Notes under the pieces: model-generated | Database searches by the model: none | What the model was told of the DNA's origin: nothing | Seen by the model: the letters and a program-made list of their open reading frames with translations, nothing else | Translations under genes and position numbers: made by a program | Assembly: GCA_023954255.1 (NCBI GenBank) | Contig: JAMLIH010000021.1 | Location: forward strand, 1 to 43,158 | Origin: Phyllobacteriaceae bacterium | GTDB lineage: Bacteria; Pseudomonadota; Alphaproteobacteria; Rhizobiales; Rhizobiaceae | Length of the DNA stretch: 43,158 nt | Reading direction: 5' to 3' | Shown here: piece by piece, positions 18,663 through 27,362 of the stretch | Layout of the letters: every line of letters begins with the position of its first letter | How positions within the stretch are numbered: the first letter of the stretch is position 1

Positions 18663-19997
18663 ATGGCCGATCTGTTCAAAGCCGCCAGGGACGAGGGTGA
18701 CGGGGAGGGCGCGGAGCCGGCAGGCTACCGCCCGCTTGCCGACCGCATGCGGCCGCAAAGCCTTGCCGACATCGCCGGCCAGGAGCACCTGACCGGACCC
18801 GACGGGTCTCTGACCCGCATGCTGCGCTCGAAAACCCTTGGCAGCCTGATCTTGTGGGGCCCGCCCGGCACCGGCAAGACGACGGCGGCACGGTTGCTCG
18901 CCGGTGAAAGCGGTCAGGCCTTCGAGCAGCTTTCGGCGATCTTTTCCGGTGTTGCCGACCTCAAGAAGGCTTTTGAGGCTGCGAGGCTGCGCCGCGCAAA
19001 CGGCCGCACCACCGTGCTGTTTGTCGACGAGATCCACCGTTTCAACAAGGCCCAGCAGGATTCCTTCCTGCCGGTCATGGAAGACGGCACCATCGTGCTC
19101 GTGGGTGCCACGACGGAAAATCCCAGTTTCGAGCTCAATGCGGCGCTTTTGTCGCGCGCCAGCGTGCTGACCTTCAAGTCGCTCGATGCCGCAAGCCTGG
19201 AAAAGCTGCTTGCCCGCGCCGAAGCCCTGGAAGAGCGGCAACTGCCGCTCGATGAGGAGGCCCGCGCCTCGCTCGTTCGCATGGCGGATGGCGACGGCAG
19301 GGCGGTGTTGTCGCTGGCGGAGGAAGTCTGGCGGGTGGCAAAACCCGGCGAGACACTGGGTGCGGTCGCGTTACAGGAAATCCTCCAGCGCCGCTCACCG
19401 ATCTACGACAAGGGCGCCGACGGCCACTACAACCTTATTTCCGCCCTGCACAAGGCGGTACGCGGTTCCGATCCCGATGCGGCGCTGTATTACCTTTGCC
19501 GGATGTTCGATGCCGGCGAGGATCCCCGTTTCATCGGCCGCAGGCTGGTGCGCATGGCATCCGAAGACATCGGCAATGCCGATCCCCAGGCGCTGGTGAT
19601 CTGCAATGCCGCCAAGGATACCTACGATTTTCTCGGTTCGCCCGAGGGTGAACTGGCGCTGGCGCAGGCCTGCGTCTATCTCGCCACTGCGCCGAAGTCG
19701 AACGCCGTCTACACTGCCTTCAAGCAGGCCATGGCAGCCGCGAAGGAACACGGTTCGCTGCTGCCGCCAAAACACATCCTCAACGCGCCGACAAAACTGA
19801 TGAAGGGCGAAGGGTATGGCGAAGGCTATCGCTACGATCACGACGAGCCCGACGCCTTTTCCGGCCAGGATTACTTTCCGGAAAAAATGGGGCGCCGGAG
19901 TTTCTACGATCCGCCGGAACGCGGTTTCGAGCGCGAGATCCGCAAGCGGCTCGAATACTGGAACCGGCTGCGCAAGGAGCGTGCGGCAAAGGATTGA
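18663..19997 (+). CDS. rarA: Replication-associated recombination protein RarA (MgsA)
   Basis: RarA is a AAA+ ATPase of the clamp-loader group that acts at stalled replication forks. The start at 18663 (MADLFKAARD) lies eight bases after degP; longer upstream starts have no homology. The 444-aa product has RPLADRMRPQSLADIAGQEH, Walker A GPPGTGKT (66-73), Walker B FVDEIHRFNKAQQ (from 120), and sensor 1 GATTENPSFELN. The C-terminal half shows the tetramerisation region with HYNLISALHKAVRGSDPDAA and RMASEDIGNADP, both typical. It probably forms a transcript with degP. Confidence 0.97.
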   Translation: MADLFKAARDEGDGEGAEPAGYRPLADRMRPQSLADIAGQEHLTGPDGSLTRMLRSKTLGSLILWGPPGTGKTTAARLLAGESGQAFEQLSAIFSGVADLKKAFEAARLRRANGRTTVLFVDEIHRFNKAQQDSFLPVMEDGTIVLVGATTENPSFELNAALLSRASVLTFKSLDAASLEKLLARAEALEERQLPLDEEARASLVRMADGDGRAVLSLAEEVWRVAKPGETLGAVALQEILQRRSPIYDKGADGHYNLISALHKAVRGSDPDAALYYLCRMFDAGEDPRFIGRRLVRMASEDIGNADPQALVICNAAKDTYDFLGSPEGELALAQACVYLATAPKSNAVYTAFKQAMAAAKEHGSLLPPKHILNAPTKLMKGEGYGEGYRYDHDEPDAFSGQDYFPEKMGRRSFYDPPERGFEREIRKRLEYWNRLRKERAAKD

Positions 19998-20088
19998 TGC
20001 CGTCGCCGCTCGGCGACAGCCGGAACATTGATTCTGGTCAAGGAACCTTCATGAAATGTCAGCAAGACTGTTACGAGGAGATGATGCC

Positions 20089-20376
20089 ATGAACAAAACC
20101 AAACACCTGATTGCCGGTCTTCTGTTTTGCGCCATGCCGCTCGCGGCGGCCGCCCAGTCGGAAAACCCGGCCTGGATCGAAACCCTCAATTTCGAGATGG
20201 AGAAGAACCACGAATGCGAGGTTGCCTACTACCTCCACATCAAGGAAGGCGAACTGGGCGGCAAGACGACCTATGAGGCGCGCCTGCAATGCGTCGACGG
20301 ACGGCAGTTCGATGCCAGCCGCATCGGCGAGGAAGGCGAATTCAAGGCCAGGCTCTGCGAAGTGCAGACCTGCTAG
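20089..20376 (+). CDS. Small secreted cysteine-containing protein of unknown function
   Basis: The 95-aa product is not recognised. It has a signal peptide (MNKTKHLIAGLLFCAMPLAA, cleavage probably after AAAA), so it should be periplasmic. The mature part is acidic and has four cysteines: one in NHECEV, one in LQCVDG and two at the very end (LCEVQTC), suggesting two disulfides. The start at 20089 is chosen because ACGAGGAG lies nine bases upstream and the signal peptide begins there; an ATG eleven codons earlier is less good. It lies 91 bases after rarA and 13 bases before the HemG-like gene. Coding bias matches its neighbours. Confidence 0.75.
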   Translation: MNKTKHLIAGLLFCAMPLAAAAQSENPAWIETLNFEMEKNHECEVAYYLHIKEGELGGKTTYEARLQCVDGRQFDASRIGEEGEFKARLCEVQTC

Positions 20377-20389
20377 CTGAGGGTGTTCG

Positions 20390-20932
20390 ATGAAAATCGC
20401 AGTCTTTTACGGCACCGTCGAGGGCCACACCCGCAAGATCGCCGGCACCATTGCAGCCCAGCTCGAGGAAATGGGCCACCAGGCCATGCTTGTCGATGTC
20501 AGCCAGCCGGGGCCGACGGGCGTCGGCGAGATGGACGCCGCCATCCTGGCGGCACCGATCCATGTCGGCCAGTATCCGCCCGCCTTCGTCAGTTTCATCC
20601 AGAACTGGAAATCCCAGCTTGCCGACCTGCCGACGGCGCTGGTCACGGTTTCCCTGGGAATTGCCAGTAAAATCAGGGTCGAACGGGAAGAGGCGGAATC
20701 ATTTCCTGAACAGTTGTTCGAGCAGACCGGCTGGCGCGCCAGCCGCGTTCACAATGCTGCCGGCGCACTGAAATATGTCGAATACGACTTCTTCAAGCGC
20801 TGGATGATGCGCCGCATCTCCGAAATGGAGGGGGGGCCGGTCGACACCTCGAAGGATCATGAACTGACCAGTTGGGACCAGTTGAGGGAGTTTGTCTCCA
20901 ACTTCGTTCTCGAAGTCGACATGGTGCAGTAG
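20390..20932 (+). CDS. HemG-like flavodoxin (putative protoporphyrinogen IX dehydrogenase)
   Basis: The 180-aa product resembles HemG, the FMN protein that oxidises protoporphyrinogen IX with quinone as acceptor. It starts MKIAVFYGTVEGHTRKIAGT, the flavodoxin phosphate loop. The family landmarks ILAAPIHVGQYPPAF and the C-terminal KYVEYDFFKRWMMRRISEM and GGPVDTSKDHELTSW are in order. The length matches E. coli HemG (181 aa). Rhizobia often use HemJ for this step, so this could be a second route or a general flavodoxin-like protein; the enzymatic call is inferred. Confidence 0.75.
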   Translation: MKIAVFYGTVEGHTRKIAGTIAAQLEEMGHQAMLVDVSQPGPTGVGEMDAAILAAPIHVGQYPPAFVSFIQNWKSQLADLPTALVTVSLGIASKIRVEREEAESFPEQLFEQTGWRASRVHNAAGALKYVEYDFFKRWMMRRISEMEGGPVDTSKDHELTSWDQLREFVSNFVLEVDMVQ

Positions 20933-20996
20933 CAAAGGCAGTCCGATTGCCGCCGGGCAATTGGCAAGCGCCGCCGTCTCGGCTATTCACTGGCGC

Positions 20997-21380
20997 ATGA
21001 TCCATCTTCTGCTCGTCGCGCTCGGCGGCGCCATAGGCGCATCGCTGCGGCACCTTTCAGGCACGTTCTTCCTGCGGACCTTCGGGCCGGGCTTTCCCTA
21101 TGGCACGCTGTTCGTCAATGTCGCCGGATCGCTCGCCATGGGGCTTTTCATCGGCTGGCTGGTACGCCGGACCGGCGGATCGAGCCAGGAATTGCGCCTC
21201 TTCGTGGCAACGGGCCTGCTCGGCGGGTTTACCACCTTCTCGGCCTTCTCGCTCGATTTCGCCACCCTGTGGGAAGATGGCAGGCTGACGATTGCGCTGG
21301 GCTATGCTGCTGCAAGCGTCGCGCTGTCGCTTGCCGCGATCTTTGCCGGCCTGTGGCTTGCCCGTGCGGCACTGGCATGA
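20997..21380 (+). CDS. crcB: Fluoride channel CrcB/FluC
   Basis: CrcB (Fluc) is a dual-topology inner-membrane channel that expels fluoride. The 127-aa product has four hydrophobic segments and the family motifs GGAIGASLRH near the N-terminus, LFVNVAGSLAMG with the pore asparagine, and GLLGGFTTFSAFSLD with the Phe/Thr pore residues. The start at 20997 gives a proper first membrane helix; the open frame extends 35 codons upstream without homology. The 64 bases before it show no fluoride-riboswitch-like fold that I can recognise. Confidence 0.95.
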   Translation: MIHLLLVALGGAIGASLRHLSGTFFLRTFGPGFPYGTLFVNVAGSLAMGLFIGWLVRRTGGSSQELRLFVATGLLGGFTTFSAFSLDFATLWEDGRLTIALGYAAASVALSLAAIFAGLWLARAALA

Positions 21381-21411
21381 ACCCGCGATATCCCTTTAGA
21401 AAGCCCGACGC

Positions 21412-22410
21412 GTGACCCCGACCGTAAGCCAGAAGACTGTCGCCGAAGACGAACAGGACATGCGGCTCGACCGCTGGTTCAAGCTGCATTTCCCCGGTCT
21501 CGGCTTCGGCCAGTTGCAGAAGCTGCTGCGGTCGGGCCAGATCCGCGTCGATGGCGGCCGGGCAAAGTCCGATGCAAGGCTGAAATCCGGCCAGGCCGTC
21601 CGCCTGCCGCCGCAGGTGACCGGGCTTGAAAGCGGCGCCAAGGCAGGCCCGCTGACCGCCAATACGATCCGCGACAAGCAGGACCTTGAAGTGCTGCAGG
21701 CCATGACGCTGTACGAGGACAACAAGGTCATCGTCTTCAACAAGCCTGCCGGTCTGGCGGTGCAGGGCGGCTCCGGCCTTACCCGCCATGTCGACCGCAT
21801 GCTTGAGGCGATGCGCAACAAGAAGGGCGAAAAGCCGCGCCTGGTGCACCGCCTCGACCGCGACACTTCCGGTGTTCTGGTGGTGGCAAAGACCCGCGGC
21901 GCGGCGGCAGCGCTGACAAAGGAATTTCGTGGCCGCAACACGGAAAAGACCTACTGGGCGATCGTCAGGGGCGTGCCAAAGCCGCGCGAGGGGCGGATTT
22001 CCAACTGGCTGGCGAAGACCCGCAACGAGGAGGGCGACGACCTCATGCACGTCGTGCGCCACGGAACGCCCGATGCCGACCATGCGGTCTCCGAATACCG
22101 GGTGATCGAGACCTCGGGCCCCAATCTCGCCTGGGTCGAACTGAAACCCGTTACCGGGCGCACGCACCAGTTGCGCGTTCACACCCAGTCGATCGGTCAT
22201 CCCATCATCGGCGACCCGAAATATTTCGATGTCGAGAACTGGGAACTGCCGGGCGGCATCCAGAACAAGCTGCACCTGCATGCCCGCCGCATCCGCATCG
22301 CTCACCCCGACGGCGGCACGCTCGATGTAACCGCGCCGCTGCCGCCGCACATGGTCCAGACCTGGAACCTGCTCGGATTCGATCCCGATTCAGAACTTGA
22401 CTCTGCGTGA
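21412..22410 (+). CDS. rluC: RluC/RluD-type 23S rRNA pseudouridine synthase
   Basis: This enzyme isomerises uridines in 23S rRNA. The 332-aa product begins with GTG and has an S4 RNA-binding domain (about residues 14-70, with RLDRWFKLHFPGLGFGQLQK). The catalytic domain starts near 100 with VIVFNKPAGLAVQGG. The catalytic aspartate is Asp149 in HRLDRDTSGVLV, and GRTHQLRVH lies further on. Rhizobial genomes place rluC behind crcB, as here. RluC is favoured over RluD from gene order, not from a decisive motif. Confidence 0.93.
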   Translation: MTPTVSQKTVAEDEQDMRLDRWFKLHFPGLGFGQLQKLLRSGQIRVDGGRAKSDARLKSGQAVRLPPQVTGLESGAKAGPLTANTIRDKQDLEVLQAMTLYEDNKVIVFNKPAGLAVQGGSGLTRHVDRMLEAMRNKKGEKPRLVHRLDRDTSGVLVVAKTRGAAAALTKEFRGRNTEKTYWAIVRGVPKPREGRISNWLAKTRNEEGDDLMHVVRHGTPDADHAVSEYRVIETSGPNLAWVELKPVTGRTHQLRVHTQSIGHPIIGDPKYFDVENWELPGGIQNKLHLHARRIRIAHPDGGTLDVTAPLPPHMVQTWNLLGFDPDSELDSA

Positions 22411-22443
22411 GCTATTTTTTTCGCAAAACCGATTCGCAATGGA

Positions 22444-22472
22444 TTGACCGCTGATTCGCGAAGCAGTTATAC
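22444..22472 (+). promoter_or_regulatory. Candidate promoter of the HAD-ATP12 pair
   Basis: TTGACC (22444-22449) and TTATAC (22467-22472) are separated by exactly 17 bases. The predicted transcript start (about 22478-22480) is only three to five bases before the ATG at 22483, and no Shine-Dalgarno sequence lies between. The overlapping TTATACACA also fits the DnaA-box consensus, probably by chance. Confidence 0.5.
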
Positions 22473-22482
22473 ACAACGAATC

Positions 22483-23214
22483 ATGCGGCTGATCTTGTTT
22501 GATGTGGATGGGACATTGATTGATAGCAAGGCTATCATTCACGAATCCATGCGCCTTACGTTCCAGCGCTGGGGATATGGCGAACCTTCCTGCGAGGCAA
22601 CCCGCGCCCTGATCGGCCTTACCCTCGATACGGCGATTGCCAGCCTGCTGTCGCGCGAGGTGGATGACGAAATCCTCGCCATGGTATCCGACTACAAGGA
22701 TATCTACCTGCAACTTTCCCAGCAGCCTGAAATGCAGTCGCTGCCGTTTGGCGGCATCACGGCCATGGTCGACCGTCTTGCCCGCCGTAGCGACGTGATG
22801 CTCGGCCTTGCAACGGGAAAATCGCGCCGCGGCGTGCAGAAGATGCTGCAGACGCCGCATTTTTCCGGCCGCTTCACCGTCAGCCGCAGCGCCGACGACT
22901 GCCCGTCGAAACCCCATCCGGCCATGGTGCTGGAGTGTTGCGACGAGGCCGGTGTTTCACCCGCCAACACGCTGGTGATCGGCGATACCAGTTTCGACAT
23001 GGAAATGGCCATGGCCGCCAGAGCCACCGGCATCGGCGTTGCCTGGGGCTATCATCCCACCGACCGCATGCTGTCGGCCGGCGCCTGTGCCGTTGCCCAT
23101 TCCAGCCTCGCACTGCAGAAGATGGTCGACGACTGGCTCGACGGCAGCCGCTTCGATGAGGCAGCGGAGGCTGCTGCCTTCTTCCAGGGTGTACGGGCCT
23201 TCCAGTATGCGTGA
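22483..23214 (+). CDS. HAD-superfamily hydrolase, phosphoglycolate phosphatase-like
   Basis: This is a HAD-IA phosphatase of 243 aa. Motif I is FDVDGTLIDS with the nucleophile Asp7 and the acid Asp9. Motif II is GLATGKSRRG, motif III the lysine in SKPHP, and motif IV VIGDTSFDMEMA. The helical cap lies between motifs I and II. The substrate cannot be told; Gph- or YjjG-like small phosphates are likely. The last eight bases overlap the ATP12 gene, which suggests coupling, a pairing that is also seen in other rhizobia. Confidence 0.92.
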   Translation: MRLILFDVDGTLIDSKAIIHESMRLTFQRWGYGEPSCEATRALIGLTLDTAIASLLSREVDDEILAMVSDYKDIYLQLSQQPEMQSLPFGGITAMVDRLARRSDVMLGLATGKSRRGVQKMLQTPHFSGRFTVSRSADDCPSKPHPAMVLECCDEAGVSPANTLVIGDTSFDMEMAMAARATGIGVAWGYHPTDRMLSAGACAVAHSSLALQKMVDDWLDGSRFDEAAEAAAFFQGVRAFQYA

Positions 23215-23986
23215 CATCCTCACCGGGGCAGGGCAGAGCGGCGAACGCACGCCCGAAGCCGCTGCCCAGGAAAACATGCGCCCGGTGCTGCCGAAGCGCT
23301 TCTACAAATCGGTGACGGTTGCTCCCGGCAATGGGGACTTTGCGGTCCTGCTCGACGGCAAGTCCGTGCGCACACCCGCCAAGGCTGTCCTGGCATTGCC
23401 GAGCGAGACAGCGGCAAACCTCGTTGCCGCCGAATGGCAAGCTCAACAGGAGCATATCGATCCCGCCACCATGCCGGTCACCCGGCTTGTCAACACCGCG
23501 CTCGACGGCGTTGCCGGCAACATCCAGCCGGTATTGGAGGACATCGTCCGCTTCGCCTCCAATGACCTGCTTTTCTATCGCGCTTCCTTCCCTGAAGTGC
23601 TGGTAGAGAACCAGCGCAACCACTGGGACCCGGTGCTCGACTGGATTGCGGCAAAAACCGGCGCCCGCTTCGAAACGGTCGAGGGCGTCATGCACATCGC
23701 CCAGAGCCGCGAGGCGATCACGCTGTTTCTCCTCGCGGCTGAGGGCTTACGAAACACCCTGGCGCTGGCCTGCCTGCATACCATGACGACGCTGACGGGA
23801 TCGGCGCTGATCGCCTATGCGCTGGCGGAGGGGTGAACTCGATCTCAGTGCGGCCTGGGCGGCGGCCCATGTGGACGGGACCACAACATCGCTCAGTGGG
23901 GTGAGGATTATGAAGCTGCAAAGCGCCGCGAACAGCGCCATCGCGAGATGCAGGCAGCGCACGATCTGGTGGCGCTTCGCCGCTAG
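23207..23986 (+). pseudogene. ATP12-family F1-ATPase assembly chaperone, two frameshifts near the 3' end
   Basis: ATP12 proteins chaperone the F1 alpha subunit during ATP synthase assembly; the family is shared by alphaproteobacteria and mitochondria. The start at 23207 overlaps the HAD gene by eight bases. Clear segments are LPKRFYKSVTV, FAVLLDGKSVRTPAK, TMPVTRLVNTALDGV and FYRASFPEVLVENQ. The frame ends at 23836 after ALAEG, but homology goes on as GELDLSAAWAAAHVD if one G of the GGGG at 23829-23832 is removed. A second break at about 23878 (one base missing) leads to a natural end at ALRR, TAG 23984-23986. Both breaks look like sequence errors. This is where the indel-rich stretch begins. 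Confidence 0.9.
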
Positions 23987-24082
23987 GGCAAATCCGCTGC
24001 TGCCGGCAGTGTCGAATTCTGCTGACGGCATGGTGTCGGAAAGGCGCTTTCCAACACCTGATGTTCCCGATAAGGCTGGTGG

Positions 24083-25105
24083 ATGACCGACAGAGATCCC
24101 AGCCCGACCGGATATGGCACAACATCCCGCGTTTTACCCCCTGACCGGCACGCTCGGTGCCGGACCGACTACCGGAAATCGGCGCCCCGGCCCAGACCGG
24201 GCCCGGCGCATGCCACGGTGACCGGCGCCATCCTCCTCATGGTGGCCGCCATGACCTGGCGCCGCTGATGGATGTTATCTCGAAATACCTGTCGAACAGC
24301 CACGCCATCAGCCCGGTGACCATCACCTGGACGCGCTTTGTCGGTCCAGGCGCTGCTAGCATTCTTCTTCGTCGCCTTGCGGTTCGGGTTTTCCGAGCTC
24401 AGCGGCAAAAGCACAACCTGCTCAACTTCGTGCGCGGCATGCTGATTGGCGCGGCGGTCAGCGTTTCTTCATCGCCATCAAATACCTGCCGCTGGCCGAG
24501 GCGATCTCGATCTTTTTCGTTGAGCCGCTGATCGTCCTGCAGCTTTCCGCGCTGTTTCTGGGCGAGAAGGTGGGCTGGCGGCGCAATCTGGCCGCCCTGG
24601 TCAGCTTTGGCGGTGCGCTGCTCATCATCCAGCCGACCTATGCGATCTTCGGCCCCAAAGCCCTGTTGCCACTGGTTACCGCCCGTCTTGTTTTCGGTCT
24701 ACCTGATCCTCTCGCGCATCATCGGCCAGAAGGAAAATCCCTACACCATGCAGTTCTGGTCCGGCCTAGGCGGGATTGCGACCTGTTCCGCGTTTCTTCT
24801 TGTCGGCCAGTGGGCGGGTTTTGAAGACCTGACGCTCACCAGACCGGCGAGTTTCGAGCCGATTTGCCTGGCTGGCGATCGTGCTGATCGCTACCGTTTC
24901 GCACCTTCTGATCATCATCGCCTTTTCCAGAGCCGAGGCATCGCTGCTGGCTCCGTTCCAGTATCTCGAGATCGCCCGCGCTGACGATTGCCGGCTATTT
25001 CGTTTTCGGTGAGTTTCCAACGCCGCTTCGCTGGCTCGGCATCCCTCATCATCATCGCCTCGGGCCTCTACATCTTCCTGCGCAGGCGACATATTGAAGG
25101 CATAG
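24083..25105 (+). pseudogene. EamA/DMT-family transporter, multiply frameshifted
   Basis: This is a ten-helix drug/metabolite transporter whose substrate is not known. Homologous pieces occur in order in changing frames: TGAILLMVAAMT, LMDVISKYLSNSHAISPVTI, ALLAFFFVALRFGFSEL, FIAIKYLPLAEAISIFFVEP, LIVLQLSALFLGEKVGWRRN, SFGGALLIIQPTYAIFGP, YTMQFWSGLGGIATC and finally IAGYFVFGEFPTPLRWLG and IIIASGLYIFLRRR. At least six single-base indels are needed, for example a missing C at about 24258 and an extra G at about 24343. The start (ATG 24083, after GGTGG) and the end (TAG near 25103) are best guesses. Confidence 0.8.
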
Positions 25106-25156
25106 GCGTTATTGCCTTCCATCCTTCATTAACCCTGTTTCTTGGCAATCGGAAAC

Positions 25157-26230
25157 CATGCCCTGATACCCTGGCTGCGAGACATTCGGCGTTCTGCGCC
25201 GCCTCGGCAATGGGCAACAGGGGACTTTTGCCATGCGCCCAGCGAAAAGTACGGGCCATATGCCGAACTGCTTGAAAAACCGGGCGAGATCAGCGCGGGA
25301 CGTGCTGCGCTTCCGCCGCGAGGTATTTCAGGACGGCATTGTCAGCCGAGCCGGGCCGATGCGGTATTCGCCTTCAACGATGCGGTTGCCGTCAAATGCA
25401 CCGAGTGGAACGAGTTTTTCGTCGAGGCGCTGACTGATTACACGGTGATGCAGGCGGAGCCGCGCGGCACCCGTCTCCAATGCCAACGCCCAATGACGCA
25501 ACCGCATATCCCATGACGGCGTTGTCGACAGCGTCAGCGAAGTAGACTGGTCCGTGTGCTGGCGAAGTCCGCAGTGCCCAGCGCTTGCCGGCTTCGCGCT
25601 TTGCCCAGATCGCCTATGCGGTGGTCGAAGGCGAGGGGCCGCTTGCCCGCGGTCTGCAACACCAAAGGCGTCATCGGCGAAGCGGAGTCGACCTGCTGCG
25701 TGCCGTGGCACGTACCGGCAGGTGGCGCAAACGGCCTGTCGATCTCGCGCCAGGAAGCCGAAATCCTGTTCGACATCGGCAGGCGCACCGACGGCACAAC
25801 CATCCAGCGGCAGGACCTGTTCGTGCGTGCCGCGGCCAACTACCTGATGGCGGTTTCCTCGCGCAACGCCCCGACGCGGGCCGAGGCGCTTGCCCGCCAG
25901 GAATGGCTGGAAGACACCGATACCGATGTCACCGGCTTCATGGGCCAGGTCTTCTCCGGGCTCGGCGGCATCTTCACCGAAGGCTTCTTCGACGACGTCT
26001 TCACCTCTGCCATGTACAGATGGAGCGTTCCTGGTCTGAAAGAACCGCGCTTTCGAGGCTGGAGGCGCGCTGGCCAACAGGCAGATCGACGCCGGCGAAG
26101 CGCATCGCTGATCGAACGCATCCGCCGCGACGGCGCCGTCAACGCCAATGAGCGCGCTGCTGAGCTTCCTGAAAGCCGAGAGCCACCACATCGACCCGTC
26201 GGTAAAGCCTGATCGACAGAGTTAGGCGTA
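25157..26230 (+). pseudogene. Conserved hypothetical protein of alphaproteobacteria, multiply frameshifted
   Basis: The function is unknown. From memory the pieces resemble an uncharacterised rhizobial protein of about 350-400 aa. They are EKYGPYAELLEKPGEISA, DVLRFRREVFQDGIVSRAE, AVAVKCTEWNEFFVEALTDY, AQIAYAVVEGEGPLARG, KGVIGEAE, GLSISRQEAEILFDI, QDLFVRAAANYLMAVS and ALARQEWLEDTDTDVTGFMG, then RDGAVNANERALLSFLKAES near the end. The internal repetition of an acidic (E/D)-aromatic pattern suggests repeated helical units. No signal peptide or membrane helix was seen. Indels occur about every 50-100 bases. The start is unresolved (about 25150-25230) and the stop probably lies at 26210-26226. Confidence 0.6.
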
Positions 26231-26247
26231 GGCGGCAGAAGGGCCGG

Positions 26248-27016
26248 TTATTCGACTGCCCTGAAAACCGTCTCGAAATTGCGTTTCAGCGCGATGTCGA
26301 CATCCTCCATCGTGACCGGCAGGCCGAGATCGGCAAGGCTGGTCACGCGTGGCTGATCACGCCGCACGGCACGATGCCGTCGAAATGGGCAAGTTCCGGC
26401 TCCACATTGATCGACATGCCGTGAAAACTGACCCATTTTCGCAAGCGTATGCACCGATGGCCGCGATCTTGTCCTCGCGCAGCGTGCCATCTGCCAGCAG
26501 CGCGTACTTTCAAGCCGCCTGACCCACGCCGACTCGGTCCTCGCGCCGCTCGCCGGTAACGGCGAAATCCGCAAGCGTGGCGATGATCCAGCTCCAAGCG
26601 CGGCAACGAACACGCGCGCATCCTGGCTGCGGCGCTTGAGATCGAGCATCACACTGCCAAACCCGCCAGGCCCGTGATAGGTGTATTCGCCGCCACGGCC
26701 CGTCTCATGCACGGGAAAGCGGCCGGGCACGATCAGGTCGCCAGGCTTGGCGCTGGTGCCGACGGTATAAAGCGGCGGGTGCTCGACCAGCCAGACGGCT
26801 TCCGGGGCGTTCGCCTCGCTGATCTATGCGCCAGTTGCTCCATCTCCCACGTTTCGGCATAACCGCTCAACCCGCCTGCCACATGCCAGCGCACCGGCGG
26901 GAGCGCGGGTAACGGGAAGGTGGTTGCAAGCCCGTCGCGCAGGGGCGCGTCGGCTGGAACCTGCGACCCGGGAAGTGCCGTGGGTTGGAAGGCTTCGGGT
27001 TCGAAACGGTGGCCAT
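26248..27016 (-). pseudogene. lipB: Octanoyltransferase LipB, multiply frameshifted
   Basis: LipB transfers octanoyl groups from acyl carrier protein to lipoyl domains of the 2-oxoacid dehydrogenases and the glycine cleavage system. Pieces on the minus strand are [87 protein letters not shown] and [20 protein letters not shown]. These include the conserved GRGGEYTYHGPGQ-type signature, here damaged after HGPG. The catalytic cysteine lies in IVPCG. Several indels break the frame. The start is placed at ATG 27016 (MATVSNPKPSN) with low certainty. The gene is convergent with the hypothetical gene before it. Confidence 0.85.
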
Positions 27017-27174
27017 GGGTAACGGTTTTGCCTTTTTGCCGTTGCAGTTTCGGCGATCATGCCTGTTTACAAAAAATCGGCTTGGGCCTGCCAATTGCAC
27101 CCTTGTTTCGCACCGGGGCATTTAAACGCCCCCAACGGCAAGGAGCTGGTCCCACCGGCTGCCCTGTTTTTCAT

Positions 27175-27262
27175 GCGGTCGTGGCGGAATTGGTAGACGC
27201 GCAGCGTTGAGGTCGCTGTCGGTAACACGGGTGGAAGTTCGAAGGTCTTCTCGACCGCACCA
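27175..27262 (+). tRNA. tRNA-Leu (anticodon GAG), T loop enlarged by about two bases
   Basis: The acceptor arms GCGGTCG and CGACCGC pair over seven bases and the gene ends with encoded CCA after the discriminator A. The D arm contains AATTGGTAGAC. The anticodon arm CAGCG-TTGAGGT-CGCTG gives GAG, and a long variable arm fits the class II tRNA-Leu. The T arm reads GGAAG-TTCGAAGGT-CTTCT, a nine-base loop instead of seven, and the variable arm pairs poorly. These two faults are probably indel errors like those around it. Confidence 0.92.
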
Positions 27263-27268
27263 CATCAA

Positions 27269-27300
27269 AAAGCCTCCGGAATTTCCGGAGGCTTTCTTTC
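27269..27300 (+). terminator. Bidirectional terminator after tRNA-Leu
   Basis: AAAGCCTCCGGA and TCCGGAGGCTTT form a perfect 12-base stem with the loop ATT. CTTTC follows on the plus strand and CTTTTTG on the minus strand. It can therefore end both the tRNA transcript and the 5'-nucleotidase transcript that comes from the other side. Confidence 0.9.
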
Positions 27301-27362
27301 CGCATGCTGCATTCATCGGGATTGCCGCAGGCTTTTTACTGCAGCTTCTCTGCGGTGCCTTC

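Noticed and set aside
20933-20996. Fluoride riboswitch in front of crcB
   Set aside because: The gap is only 64 bases and I could not find the conserved GGNGAUGGNNNNCCGCC-like core or its pseudoknot.
22467-22475. TTATACACA as a DnaA box marking an origin
   Set aside because: It is a single copy that coincides with a well-spaced -10 element; no cluster of boxes, AT-rich unwinding region or dnaA/dnaN/hemE neighbour is present.
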